64,000 nt of DNA, from contig NZ_JANHAV010000009.1 of assembly GCF_024464655.1 (NCBI RefSeq), positions 62,001 to 126,000 of the forward strand, in the 5' to 3' direction. This stretch comes from Halobellus inordinatus. Its GTDB lineage: Archaea; Halobacteriota; Halobacteria; Halobacteriales; Haloferacaceae. A program made the translations under genes and the position numbers. Shown piece after piece: positions 53,850-61,644 of this stretch. Numbering within the stretch: position 1 is the stretch's first letter; each line of letters opens with the position of its first letter. Under the pieces are notes generated by a model. It was not told the DNA's origin, searched no databases, and saw nothing but the letters and a program-made list of their open reading frames with translations.

Positions 53850-55015
53850 CCCTTGGGTCGCTGTTCGATGTAGTCGTACATCTCGGGTCGGCGTTCGAGC
53901 AGTTCCTCGAATTCGTCCAGTTGGCGCGCGAGTTCGGGCGGCAGGTCGTCGTAGACGTACGCGAACATCTCTGCGACGCCGCGCTCTTCGAACTCGTTCG
54001 CGGCAGCGAGCGCCTCGTCGAATTCGGCTTCGATGTCCTCGACGATGGCGTCGTGGTCGATGTCGGACCAGAGGCCCTCGGACTTCAGGAACGTCCGGTA
54101 GCGCTCGATCGGATCGTTTTCTTCCCACTGCTGGACTTCCTCGTCGTCGCGGTACCGGGTGGGATCGTCGCTCGTCGTGTGCGCGTCGAGACGGTACGTG
54201 ACCGATTCGACGAACACCGGATCGCCGTTCTTGACGCGTTCGCGCGCGCTCTGGACCGCGTCGTACACCGCGAGCACGTCTTGGCCGTCGACGCGAATGG
54301 CGTCGATGCCGTACGCGAGCGCCTTCTGCGCGATGGTGTTCGCACCGCTCTGTTGCTCGAAGGGCATCGAGATGGCGTACTGGTTGTTCTGACAGAAGAA
54401 CAGCGCCGGCAGTCCGAGCGAGCCCGCGAGGTTGATGCCCTCGTGGGCCGCGCCGGTACTGGTCGCGCCGTCGCCGAGATAAGCGGTCGAGACCGCGTCG
54501 GCGTCGTCGAGTTGCATTCCCCACGCGATGCCCGCGACGAGCGGGAGGTGTGAACCGATCGAGATCGCGATCTGGGAGTTCTGACGCGCGAAGGCCTGTT
54601 GGCCCTCCTCGATGCCGCGCCAGAACAGGATCATATCCCTCATCGACGCGCCGCGCATAAACATCGGCGTCCACGCGCGCCCGACGTACAGCCAGTCTTG
54701 GGGCTGAAGCGTGAACGCGCTGCCGATGATACTCGCCTCTTGACCGCGGGTCGACCCGAAGGTTCCGAGTTCGCCACGCCGCTGGATGTTCACCATCCGC
54801 CGTGAGAACACCCGATCAGTTACCATCCACCGGTACAGGTCGCACAACTCCTCGTCGTCGAGGTCCGGGATCGCCCCCTCGTCGTAAGAACCGTCCGGGG
54901 AGACGATCTGATGGGTGGGTACCTCCAGATTTCGCTGGGAGAGATACCGCACCTCGCCACCGCCGTCGTCGCCGACAGCTGGAGATGCACGTATGTCTGA
55001 CTCTCTATCGCTCAT
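53846..55015 (-). CDS. pdhA: 2-oxoacid dehydrogenase E1 alpha subunit
   Basis: A 389-residue E1 alpha chain. The TPP/Mg2+ motif is YLGDGATSTGAAHEGINLAGSLGLPALFFCQNNQYAIS (about residues 188-225), and RFMGTFGSTRGQEASIIG-like LGTFGSTRGQEAS precedes it. The later SVTYRLDAHTTSDDPTRYRDDEE carries the conserved substrate loop. It is the first gene of pdhA-pdhB-pdhC-lpdA. The start is the ATG at 55015 and an upstream extension is rejected. The ratio of one E1 heterodimer per E2 fits the family. Confidence 0.94.
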   Translation of the reverse strand: MSDRESDIRASPAVGDDGGGEVRYLSQRNLEVPTHQIVSPDGSYDEGAIPDLDDEELCDLYRWMVTDRVFSRRMVNIQRRGELGTFGSTRGQEASIIGSAFTLQPQDWLYVGRAWTPMFMRGASMRDMILFWRGIEEGQQAFARQNSQIAISIGSHLPLVAGIAWGMQLDDADAVSTAYLGDGATSTGAAHEGINLAGSLGLPALFFCQNNQYAISMPFEQQSGANTIAQKALAYGIDAIRVDGQDVLAVYDAVQSARERVKNGDPVFVESVTYRLDAHTTSDDPTRYRDDEEVQQWEENDPIERYRTFLKSEGLWSDIDHDAIVEDIEAEFDEALAAANEFEERGVAEMFAYVYDDLPPELARQLDEFEELLERRPEMYDYIEQRPKG

Positions 55016-55188
55016 TCGACGAGCGATGTGTTTCGTGGGCCCGGTAATAAAATCGCGGGTGGTGACGTTCGGTGATTCTATCGGACGTGACGAGGTGGCG
55101 ATTCTCGACCCTGGGTGTTGAATGTCTCTCAGAGTGCGAGCAACCGCCCGATGGCGACAGGCCGAGAGGTGTAGAATCGGCACCACGA

Positions 55189-55196
55189 TTTATTAG
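55189..55196 (+). promoter_or_regulatory. TATA box of the second UspA gene
   Basis: TTTATTAG lies 22-29 bp before the ATG at 55218 and fits a leaderless transcript. The 202-bp divergent region between pdhA and this gene probably holds both promoters. Confidence 0.5.
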
Positions 55197-55217
55197 CTCC
55201 CACTTAGAGTATCGTGT

Positions 55218-55718
55218 ATGACGATACTCACAGCGGTCGACGGCGAGACGATCCCCAGCCACGCCGTCGAACGCGGTGCTGAGTTGGCCGAGGCGTTCGA
55301 CGTCGAGCACGTGGTACTGCACGTAATGCCGCAGGACGTCTTCGAGGAGTTCCGGAGCGCCGCCGGCGGCGGCTCGTCGCGGACGATCACGACGCCGGCC
55401 TCGTACGGCGGCGCCGACCAGCACCCCCACGAGGAGACCGAGGAGTACACCGTCGACGACGGCGAACGCCACGCCACCGGTGTCGCACGCGACGTCGTCC
55501 GTGGCACACTCGACGACCCGTCCAATACGGTCCTGAAAGGGCGCGTGGGCGAACCGGTCGAGGAAATCCTGGCTGAGGCCGACAGACGAAACGCGAAGTA
55601 TCTCGTCATCGGCGGGCGACAGCGCACCCCGGTCGGCAAGGCTGTCTTCGGGAGCAAGACGCAGTCGATCCTCTTGGAGGCGGACCGCCCCGTCGTGACG
55701 GTGATGTCGCAGGAGTGA
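55218..55718 (+). CDS. Universal stress protein (UspA), long form
   Basis: A 166-residue UspA-like protein. The N-terminus MTILTAVDGETIPSHAVERGAELAEAF is typical. A Gly/Ser/Thr-rich loop (about residues 53-75) is inserted. The C-terminal nucleotide loop is LVIGGRQRTPVGKAVFGSKTQSILLEADRPVVTVM (about 129-163). It is unlike the short UspA at 36213 in loop length. The pairing with the 2-oxoacid dehydrogenase is by position only. Confidence 0.87.
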   Translation: MTILTAVDGETIPSHAVERGAELAEAFDVEHVVLHVMPQDVFEEFRSAAGGGSSRTITTPASYGGADQHPHEETEEYTVDDGERHATGVARDVVRGTLDDPSNTVLKGRVGEPVEEILAEADRRNAKYLVIGGRQRTPVGKAVFGSKTQSILLEADRPVVTVMSQE

Positions 55719-55775
55719 GGTGAACAGAGGCTGCCCCTTGTTCGCGGTGGCGGGACACCTCGACGTACTGGGACA

Positions 55776-55797
55776 GTCCCGTTCGATTTTACGGGAC
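55776..55797. repeat. Short hairpin after the second UspA gene
   Basis: GTCCCGT (55776-55782) and ACGGGAC (55791-55797) make a perfect 7-bp stem with an 8-nt, T-rich loop, 58 bp after the stop codon. The stem motif GTCCCG/CGGGAC is also used after the first UspA gene (36631). It may be a transcript end. Confidence 0.4.
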
Positions 55798-55813
55798 GGC
55801 GAGCGATTGTCAT

Positions 55814-55893
55814 AGGGACTATCGTAAGTCCTCGTAGATTTCTCGCCGGACGGTGCGGCGAGAATCTCCGAACAGTTACGATAATCCCTATCA
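55814..55893 (-). repeat. 80-bp hairpin repeat, copy 2 (reverse orientation)
   Basis: Read on the minus strand, the layout is ATAGGGATTATCGTAA, loop CTGTTCGGA, inner stem GATTCTCGCCG, apical CACCGTC, stem CGGCGAGAAATC, loop TACGAGGAC, then TTACGATAGTCCCTAT. The outer arms pair 15/16 with a G-T at the odd position. It sits 95 bp after the UspA stop and 113 bp before the lipoprotein gene. Confidence 0.75.
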
Positions 55894-55976
55894 GCAGCGC
55901 GTGTACGCTGGCGCCGAAACAGAGCAGTGCGTCTGGCCGCAGTATGACGATTGCATCCCTCCAGGGAGACAGGTGA

Positions 55977-55985
55977 TTTTATATA
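55977..55985 (+). promoter_or_regulatory. TATA box of the solute-binding lipoprotein gene
   Basis: TTTTATATA lies 22-30 bp before the ATG at 56007. This is the clearest TATA box in the window and marks a leaderless, probably strong promoter just downstream of hairpin repeat copy 2. Confidence 0.6.
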
Positions 55986-56006
55986 CTCCCGTATCTATCC
56001 CATTCG

Positions 56007-57038
56007 ATGATGGCATTCGATAACATTCGGCGCCGGTCGTTCCTGAAGTCCGGTGCGGCGGCTGGTACAATTGGATTAGCGGGTCTCGCTGGCTGTTCCG
56101 GCATCACGGGCGGCGGCGGCACCCCCGAGCTGGGACTCGCCTTTACCGTCCCGGTCGAGAACCTGGGTTCGCTCTTCGCGATTCCGGAGATCCAAGATCA
56201 ACTCACGAATCTGGGTTCGGAGTACGAACTCAGCGTGACGCGTAACGAGAGTACGCCCGACTCGCTGAACGGGATGGCCGCCGGCGAGGTGGATATGGCG
56301 CTTTTGACCACGGTGAGTTACGCCTCCGCAGTCCGCCAGGAAGCCGTTCCGGGCAACATCACGATGATCTCGACTGACTTCTGGGACGCCCACCCCGAAT
56401 GGTACGGGTTCACCATCTTCTCGGGCCCGGACTCCGACATCACCGAGATCGCCGATCTCGAAGGGAAGAACGTCGGCGTCAACGCACAGGGGACGGGGAC
56501 GCACGCGATTCTCGAGAAGGGGATCCGGCAGGCAGATCTGAGCTTCGGGAGCGACGCGCAGATCGTCGAACTGCCGTTCCCAACGTTCGTCTCGGCGATC
56601 AACGACGGCCGGATCGACGCGGGTATCTTCCCCGCCCTGTTCGCGGTGTCGGCCCGCGCTGAAGGCTTCACCGAGGTCTACCGCAGTCAGGATCTCTGGG
56701 ACGAGGCGTACCCGTTCGCGTACACGGTCGCGTCGAACAACGCCATCGACCAGAAGTCCGACGCGATCAGCGCGTGGGGCGAAGACCTCGACGAACTCGT
56801 CAACTACTGCTACGACAACCGCTCGGAAGTCGTCTCGCTGGCGGCCGAACACTTCGAGCTGCCCGAGTCGCTGGTCGACGGGTTCTTCCTCACGAACCAG
56901 GACTACTACCGACAGGACATCGGGATCGACATCGAACGGCTCCAGTTCGCGATCGACGAACTGGTCGACCTCGGCTTCGTCGAAGAGAGCTTCGACGTGG
57001 GCGAGTACGCGACCAACGAGTTCGTCCCGTCGAACTAA
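56007..57038 (+). CDS. Tat lipoprotein, periplasmic-binding protein of a SsuA/NMT1-like family
   Basis: A 343-residue exported receptor. MMAFDNIRRRSFLKSGAAAG has the Tat RRRSFLK, and GLAGC a lipobox Cys near residue 29. The fold resembles NMT1/SsuA-like substrate-binding proteins: LNGMAAGEVDMALLTTVSYASAV (about 88-110), then DLEGKNVGVNAQGTGTHAILEKGIR. That is the normal partner type for the SsuBC/TauBC-like ABC genes at 61645-63997, but they lie 4.6 kb away. The ligand is unknown. Two Met codons in a row leave the start ambiguous by one residue. Confidence 0.85.
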   Translation: MMAFDNIRRRSFLKSGAAAGTIGLAGLAGCSGITGGGGTPELGLAFTVPVENLGSLFAIPEIQDQLTNLGSEYELSVTRNESTPDSLNGMAAGEVDMALLTTVSYASAVRQEAVPGNITMISTDFWDAHPEWYGFTIFSGPDSDITEIADLEGKNVGVNAQGTGTHAILEKGIRQADLSFGSDAQIVELPFPTFVSAINDGRIDAGIFPALFAVSARAEGFTEVYRSQDLWDEAYPFAYTVASNNAIDQKSDAISAWGEDLDELVNYCYDNRSEVVSLAAEHFELPESLVDGFFLTNQDYYRQDIGIDIERLQFAIDELVDLGFVEESFDVGEYATNEFVPSN

Positions 57039-57427
57039 CGCAACTCCAGAGACGTCCGTTCCGATTGGCAGAACGACACCAGGACAAACGTTTTGTAATA
57101 TGGGACAGAAGGGTCGCACGGGGATCCACGGAACCGGAGGTCAGAGGCACTCGTGGCACGTGCTCGCAGGACGCTCGAGAGGCACCACTGACAGAGGCAC
57201 CCAGCGGCCTAGCGACGCCGATACCCCACCATATCCACACAGCGAACGCACTATCGCCTCGCGACCACAGCACCCCAGCCGCGGTCGACGCCATCGACCG
57301 GACGACGTTTCGCTCGGTCACGCCATCTCGGCGGTCAGCAGCACGCCGACCGACGACGACTGCGTGATCGGCCCGCAGGTTGTCGGGGTCTCTTTTTCAT
57401 AGCGAGAGAGCGGTCCTGAAGAGAATC
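57039..57427. other. Noncoding gap between the lipoprotein and dehydrogenase genes
   Basis: About 390 bp. The frames that cross it (for example one starting at 57100) are Arg/Pro/Ser-rich without recognisable domains and look like shadows. A poly-T run (57391-57396) lies near the convergent ends and could serve as a terminator for either gene. I see nothing else. Confidence 0.4.
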
Positions 57428-58411
57428 CTACGCGAGATCCGCACGGACGGCGTCGTACGCGTCGGTGAGCTGTTCGGTTTCCTCGTCGGTGAGCTCCCAC
57501 TCGTGGATCGCCGCAACGCCGCCGGCATCGATGTCGACGGGGACGCTGAGCGCGACGTTCTCGAACCCGTACTCGCCCGCGAGCGGTGTCGACAGACAGA
57601 ACGGGCCGGTCCCGTCGCTATCGAGCGTAGCCTGTTCGTCTGCGGCTAGCATCGTACGAACCACGCGGGTGACGCCGGCGCTCGTGACCCAGCGGGAGGT
57701 CTCGTCGACGCCGCGCTTCTTCGCGATCTCGAATGGCACGTCGCGCACGAACTCGCGGACGTCCGCGCGCTCGTCGGCGGATATCTCGACCGGTTCGCCA
57801 TCGACGCGGGCCCGCGAGAAGACGGGCACCACGTTCTCCCCGTGCTCGCCCATCATCGGACAGTAGACGTCGTTCCGGTGGACGCCGAGTCCGTCGGCGA
57901 GAGCGTCCGCGGCCCGCGCCGTCTCCGAGAGCGAGTAGCCGAGGAAGCAGCGTCGAGGCCACTCGAGGAGCGAGTAGAAGTGATAGACGAGGCGGTCGAT
58001 CGGGTTCGTGACGACGAGGAGCGGCGTCGGATCCAGCGCAGTGAGGTTCCCCGCGACGTCCTTGACGATCTCGCGGTTGCGTTCCAGTTCGGCCTCGCGC
58101 GCACCGCGGTCGGTGGCGTCTTCCGGCTGGGGGGCGGCGGCGTTGAAGATCAGGAGGTCGGGGTCGAGCGCGGGCAACTCCCCGGGCGTCGCAGAGTCGA
58201 TCGTCCCCACGGAGTCCGGGTCGTACCTCTCGGAGGCACCCGGGGCGTTCGCGAAGTGATAGCCCGCGTGGGAGACGTCGGTCGCGTGCGCCCAGGCCGC
58301 CCCTTCGTCGATGTCGACGAGCGAGACGTCGACGGTCGGTGCCAGCCCGGCGAGCGTGTAGGCGACCGTCGATCCGATGGTGCTCGCGCCGCCGATGATC
58401 GCGACGTGCAT
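57428..58411 (-). CDS. Malate/lactate dehydrogenase family protein with altered active-site dyad
   Basis: A 327-residue NAD-dependent 2-hydroxyacid dehydrogenase. The NAD motif is MHVAIIGGASTIGSTVAYTLAG, and the loop VVTNPIDRLVYHF (about residues 132-144) and the His motif PMMGEHGENVVPVF (about 183-196) are family-typical. At the Asp of the His-Asp dyad, the family's LDxxR reads LSETAR, which puts Glu at the Asp position if aligned by the Arg. This is a conservative but unusual change. The substrate could be a 2-hydroxyacid other than malate. It is directly left of the TnpB insertion. Confidence 0.82.
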   Translation of the reverse strand: MHVAIIGGASTIGSTVAYTLAGLAPTVDVSLVDIDEGAAWAHATDVSHAGYHFANAPGASERYDPDSVGTIDSATPGELPALDPDLLIFNAAAPQPEDATDRGAREAELERNREIVKDVAGNLTALDPTPLLVVTNPIDRLVYHFYSLLEWPRRCFLGYSLSETARAADALADGLGVHRNDVYCPMMGEHGENVVPVFSRARVDGEPVEISADERADVREFVRDVPFEIAKKRGVDETSRWVTSAGVTRVVRTMLAADEQATLDSDGTGPFCLSTPLAGEYGFENVALSVPVDIDAGGVAAIHEWELTDEETEQLTDAYDAVRADLA

Positions 58412-58479
58412 ACGATCACCTCACCGCTGAGACACAAGTAGATTGCCCCGTGCGGTTCATAATGACTGCAAGGCGGAAA

Positions 58480-58499
58480 CCCGCGACTGTAGGCGCGGG
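58480..58499 (+). repeat. Left-end hairpin of the tnpB element
   Basis: CCCGCG (58480-58485) and CGCGGG (58494-58499) with an 8-nt loop. Subterminal hairpins are recognised by TnpA transposases in this family. It precedes tnpB by about 100 bp. Confidence 0.5.
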
Positions 58500-58601
58500 A
58501 GGAAGCCGACAACACTGACACCATCCACGCTCGATGGCAGGACGACTCCCCTACGCCAATCCAAACTAATATAAATACTCTCTTCTACATATGAAATACA
58601 G

Positions 58602-59840
58602 ATGGTGGAAGACTCACGCACTCGAACCGTTCCCATCAAGCTCGATGTGGACGAGAGTGCCGCTAACCTCCTCCACCAGACAACCGACCACTTCCTTGAC
58701 TCCGCTAACTACGTCGTAAACGTAGCGTGGGAACCAGACTGGAAAATCACCAGCAAGCAAAAACTCCACGACCTCACGTACTACGATGTTCGAGACGACT
58801 CACCGCTCCCAGCCAATCTCGTGCAAGCCGCACGAAACCGCGCCGCAGAAGCCGTCAAGGGCTGTGTCGAACGTTGGAAGGAAGGCAAGAAAGCTTCGAA
58901 GCCAAACTTCACGTCACGGTTCGCCAGCTACGACGCCCGAACCGTCACCGTCAACGACGACCACGCCACACTCGCCACCATCGACGGGCGAGTAACCGCA
59001 GAGTTCGTCCTCCCAGACAAACAGCGTGACACGCCGCACTCAGCGTACCTGTTCAACGAGGACTACGACGTGAAAGGAGCTACGCTTCACTACGACAAGG
59101 TTGAGGACTGCTTCTACCTTCACGTGCGGACAAAGCCCGCCGTGGAGAACGATGATGCCGATTCAGGCGATGCCAAGCACGTTTCCGTCCTTGGTGTTGA
59201 CCTCGGCATCACAAACATCGCAACCACCTCAACTGGACGCTTCTGGAGCGGTGGCGAACTCAACCACTGGCATCGAGAATACGAGACGCGTCAAGGCGAC
59301 CTCCAACAGACCGGGACTCGGTGGGCACACGAGAACGTCCAGCGAGTCGGTCAAAAGCAAACCGGGCGGTTCGAGCAAATGCTTCACATCATCTCGAACG
59401 AACTCGTAGAGGAAGCTCTCGAAAACGACTGTACGCATATCGTGTTTGAGCAACTCAAAGGCATCCGCGAACGCTTGCCGTACGCGAAGGCGGTTCACAA
59501 GTGGGCGTTCCACCGGTTGTTCGAGTACGTCACGTACAAAGCCGAGTCTGAAGGGCTTGTCGTGAAGCAGATTAATCCGGCGCACACGAGTCAGCGGTGT
59601 TCGAAGTGTGGGTTCACTCACGAGGATAATCGTCCACAGGACAATGGGCAGGACGAGTTTGAGTGTTTGAAGTGTGGGTATGATGTTCACGCGGATTATA
59701 ATGCGGCGAAGAATATCGGTTTGAAGTATCTCCGCGACCAGCAAAAGTCTGGGCGTGGAGGCGCACCCGTAGGCGTGCGCTTGAACAGCGGGATGATGAA
59801 CGTGAATGGCGAGTATTCGCCTACTGTGTTACACAGTTAG
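58602..59840 (+). CDS. tnpB: TnpB RNA-guided nuclease (IS605/IS1341 type)
   Basis: A 412-residue TnpB with RuvC residues intact: SVLGVDLGITNIATTS (Asp, about residue 200), HIVFEQLKGIRERLPYAK (Glu, about 286) and GYDVHADYNAAKNIG (Asp, about 371). The zinc ribbon is CSKCGFTHEDN...FECLKCG. Such proteins cut DNA guided by an omega-RNA made from the element's 3' end. GC is lower than in neighbouring genes, as expected for a mobile gene. A TATA-like ATATAAATA lies about 26-34 bp upstream (58568-58576). Confidence 0.9.
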   Translation: MVEDSRTRTVPIKLDVDESAANLLHQTTDHFLDSANYVVNVAWEPDWKITSKQKLHDLTYYDVRDDSPLPANLVQAARNRAAEAVKGCVERWKEGKKASKPNFTSRFASYDARTVTVNDDHATLATIDGRVTAEFVLPDKQRDTPHSAYLFNEDYDVKGATLHYDKVEDCFYLHVRTKPAVENDDADSGDAKHVSVLGVDLGITNIATTSTGRFWSGGELNHWHREYETRQGDLQQTGTRWAHENVQRVGQKQTGRFEQMLHIISNELVEEALENDCTHIVFEQLKGIRERLPYAKAVHKWAFHRLFEYVTYKAESEGLVVKQINPAHTSQRCSKCGFTHEDNRPQDNGQDEFECLKCGYDVHADYNAAKNIGLKYLRDQQKSGRGGAPVGVRLNSGMMNVNGEYSPTVLHS

Positions 59841-59861
59841 AACGGGAGTCCACGCTGAATG

Positions 59862-59881
59862 CCACGCCCTGAGGGGCGTGG
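59862..59881 (+). repeat. Right-end hairpin of the tnpB element (omega-RNA 3' end candidate)
   Basis: CCACGCCC (59862-59869), loop TGAG, GGGCGTGG (59874-59881): a perfect 8-bp stem, 21 bp after the tnpB stop. In this family the 3' end of tnpB plus the right end is transcribed as the guide scaffold, and the guide is the DNA beyond the end. Here that DNA is the tail of the Rieske gene. Confidence 0.55.
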
Positions 59882-59885
59882 TAGC

Positions 59886-60260
59886 TTACTCGCCGGTGTC
59901 GACGTAGACGATCCCGTCCTCGACGACGACGTCGTACATCGGTAGTTGGATGCGTTCGTCGCCGATATGTGTACCCGTCTCCAACTCGAACGACCAGCCG
60001 TGCCAGGGGCAGGAGATGATGCACTCCTCGCCGTAGTACTGCTCGACGCGTTCGCCCGTGCCGGTGAACTCGCCGAGGAGTTCGCGCTGGACAATGCCCT
60101 TACAGACGGGGCCGCCGTCGTGCGGACACTGGTTTCTGAGGGCGTAGAACTCCCCGTCGGCGCGGACGACGCCGACTTCCGCGCGGCCGACCTCGACGAT
60201 GGCGTGGTCGCCGTCCTCGAACTCGGTCGCAGGACCGACCTCGACGAGGCCGTCGCTCAT
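59886..60260 (-). CDS. Rieske-type [2Fe-2S] ferredoxin
   Basis: A 124-residue soluble Rieske ferredoxin. The cluster ligands lie in CPHDGGPVCKG (Cys-x-His) and CIISCPWHGWSFELETG (Cys-x2-His). No membrane anchor is seen, so it is a ferredoxin of the oxygenase-donor type, not a bc1 subunit. Its ATG at 60260 overlaps the amidohydrolase stop (ATGA), so the two are made together. Its stop codon is five bases from the hairpin at the tnpB element's right end. No oxygenase partner is in the window. Confidence 0.9.
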   Translation of the reverse strand: MSDGLVEVGPATEFEDGDHAIVEVGRAEVGVVRADGEFYALRNQCPHDGGPVCKGIVQRELLGEFTGTGERVEQYYGEECIISCPWHGWSFELETGTHIGDERIQLPMYDVVVEDGIVYVDTGE

Positions 60261-61345
60261 AGTCCGAACACCCCCTCGGCGTTGCCCGCCAGAATCGCGC
60301 GTCGGTCGTCGTCGTCGAGCATCGGCAGATCGTTGATGATGGACGGGCTATCGAAGTCCCAGTGGGGGTAATCGGAGGCGTACAGGAGTCGGTCGGTCCC
60401 GATCATATCGAAGCAGAGTTCGAGCAGTTCGTTCCGTGCGGAGATTTCGAGCGGTTGCGTGCCGAAGTAGAAGTCCGTGATGTACTCGCTGGGGCGCGTA
60501 TCGAGTAGCGGTGCCTCCTCGGGACGCTTGAGGTACTCCTCGTCGAGACGGCTGATGAGGCCCGGAATGTACGTCACGCCGGACTCCATAAACACGATGT
60601 CGAGGTCGGGGTACTTCTCGGGGATACCTTGACAGGCGACACTGACGATCTGAGACATATTGGATTCGAGGAACCCGAGCGTGTGGGTCTCGATCATCTC
60701 CTGGTATCCCGCGCGGACGTACTCGTCGAGTCCGGAGCCGCCGGTGTGATACACGACCGGGAGGTCGAGATCCTCACACCGCTCGTAGATCGGGTCGTAC
60801 TTGCGGCTCCCGAGCGGTGGGCTCGCACCCGCGGTGACGAAGCACGCACCCACGTAGGCCTCCTCGTCCTCGATTCGGTCGAGAATGTCGAGAGAGGCCT
60901 CAACGTCGCTGTACGGCATCGGTGCGAGTCCGTAAACGCCGTCGTCGGGGTCGAGCACTTCTTCGAGCATATACTCGACGTAACCCTTCGTGAACGCCTG
61001 GACGCGCTTGTCGTCGGCGTTGACGCCGCCCATCGCGAGGATGAGGTGTGAGATCTGTAGCGACACGTCGATGTCGAGGAAGTCCATCCCCTCCCTGACG
61101 CGTTCGGGCTCTTCGGGTTCGTCGGGGTAGTTCGAGTGCTCGCGGACGACTTTCCCGTAGTTCTGCCTGTCGCCCGTCGACGTCGGGAAGAACGAACTGA
61201 GGTTCTGCTTCACGCCCGCGTCGTCCCAGTTGCTGTGTTTGTACTTCGTGCGCCACGGCTCGGGCATATACGCCGCGACTTCTTTGAAGGAGTCCTGATA
61301 GTGCCAATCGCAGTCGATGATCCGCTCTCGTGCCGCGTCGATCAT
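60257..61345 (-). CDS. Amidohydrolase-2 family protein (decarboxylase/hydrolase)
   Basis: A 362-residue metal-dependent TIM-barrel enzyme of the ACMSD/gamma-resorcylate decarboxylase branch. Metal ligands are suggested by IIDCDWHYQD near the N-terminus (usual DxHxH, here D-W-H), VVYHTGGSGLDEY (His, about residue 193), and YASDYPHWDFDSP (Asp, about 332). Relatives decarboxylate aromatic acids or hydrolyse lactones. The substrate is unknown. It is coupled to the Rieske ferredoxin. Hairpin repeat copy 3 begins 28 bp upstream, so it may affect its promoter. Confidence 0.87.
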   Translation of the reverse strand: MIDAARERIIDCDWHYQDSFKEVAAYMPEPWRTKYKHSNWDDAGVKQNLSSFFPTSTGDRQNYGKVVREHSNYPDEPEEPERVREGMDFLDIDVSLQISHLILAMGGVNADDKRVQAFTKGYVEYMLEEVLDPDDGVYGLAPMPYSDVEASLDILDRIEDEEAYVGACFVTAGASPPLGSRKYDPIYERCEDLDLPVVYHTGGSGLDEYVRAGYQEMIETHTLGFLESNMSQIVSVACQGIPEKYPDLDIVFMESGVTYIPGLISRLDEEYLKRPEEAPLLDTRPSEYITDFYFGTQPLEISARNELLELCFDMIGTDRLLYASDYPHWDFDSPSIINDLPMLDDDDRRAILAGNAEGVFGL

Positions 61346-61372
61346 CGTATTCCCTCCGCGTGAGCGATACTG

Positions 61373-61452
61373 ATAGGGGTTATCGTAACTGTTCGGAGAT
61401 TCTCGCCGTACCGTCCGGTGAGAAATCTATGGAGACTTACGATAACCCCTAT
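61373..61452 (+). repeat. 80-bp hairpin repeat, copy 3 (perfect outer arms)
   Basis: Outer arms ATAGGGGTTATCGTAA (61373-61388) and TTACGATAACCCCTAT (61437-61452) are perfectly complementary. Inner arms GATTCTCGCCG (61398-61408) and CGGTGAGAAATC (61416-61427) pair too. Two 9-nt internal loops remain (CTGTTCGGA and TATGGAGAC). It lies 28 bp upstream of the amidohydrolase start, with about 190 bp to the next gene. Confidence 0.8.
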
Positions 61453-61644
61453 GAGTACAGTGGCCCGCCCCGCCGAGCGTCTGCCCGCCGCAGCGTGACC
61501 GTGTGTGGTTGTCTCTGACATACTAGAGAATCTTTGATGGACAACCATTTAGATTTTTACGCTAGCGCGAAGCCAAACAGCCGCGAACTGTCTAGTAGCG
61601 AGTTCAAACGGACGAAACGGGATCGAAGAAAACGGTGCCGAAGT
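61453..61644. other. Noncoding region between hairpin repeat and permease
   Basis: About 190 bp without a credible gene: the one frame reading across it (61534 on) is basic, lacks a domain and overlaps the permease end. It separates the amidohydrolase operon from the ABC permease operon, which is on the same strand and ends here. Confidence 0.4.

Larger units (their letters stand above)
58440..59881 (+). mobile_element. IS605/IS1341-type element with tnpB only
   Basis: A tnpB gene flanked by ends that differ from the surrounding DNA. The left end has a hairpin CCCGCG...CGCGGG (58480-58499). The right end has CCACGCCC/GGGCGTGG (59862-59881). No tnpA is seen, so it would need a transposase from elsewhere. 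Exact ends cannot be fixed by eye; this family leaves no terminal inverted repeats and no target duplication. The right end stops about five bases before the Rieske gene's stop codon. Confidence 0.7.

Noticed and set aside
57100-57402. 100-residue plus-strand frame in the 57-kb gap
   Set aside because: No recognisable domain and low-complexity composition; it overlaps the convergent gap and no start signal is evident.
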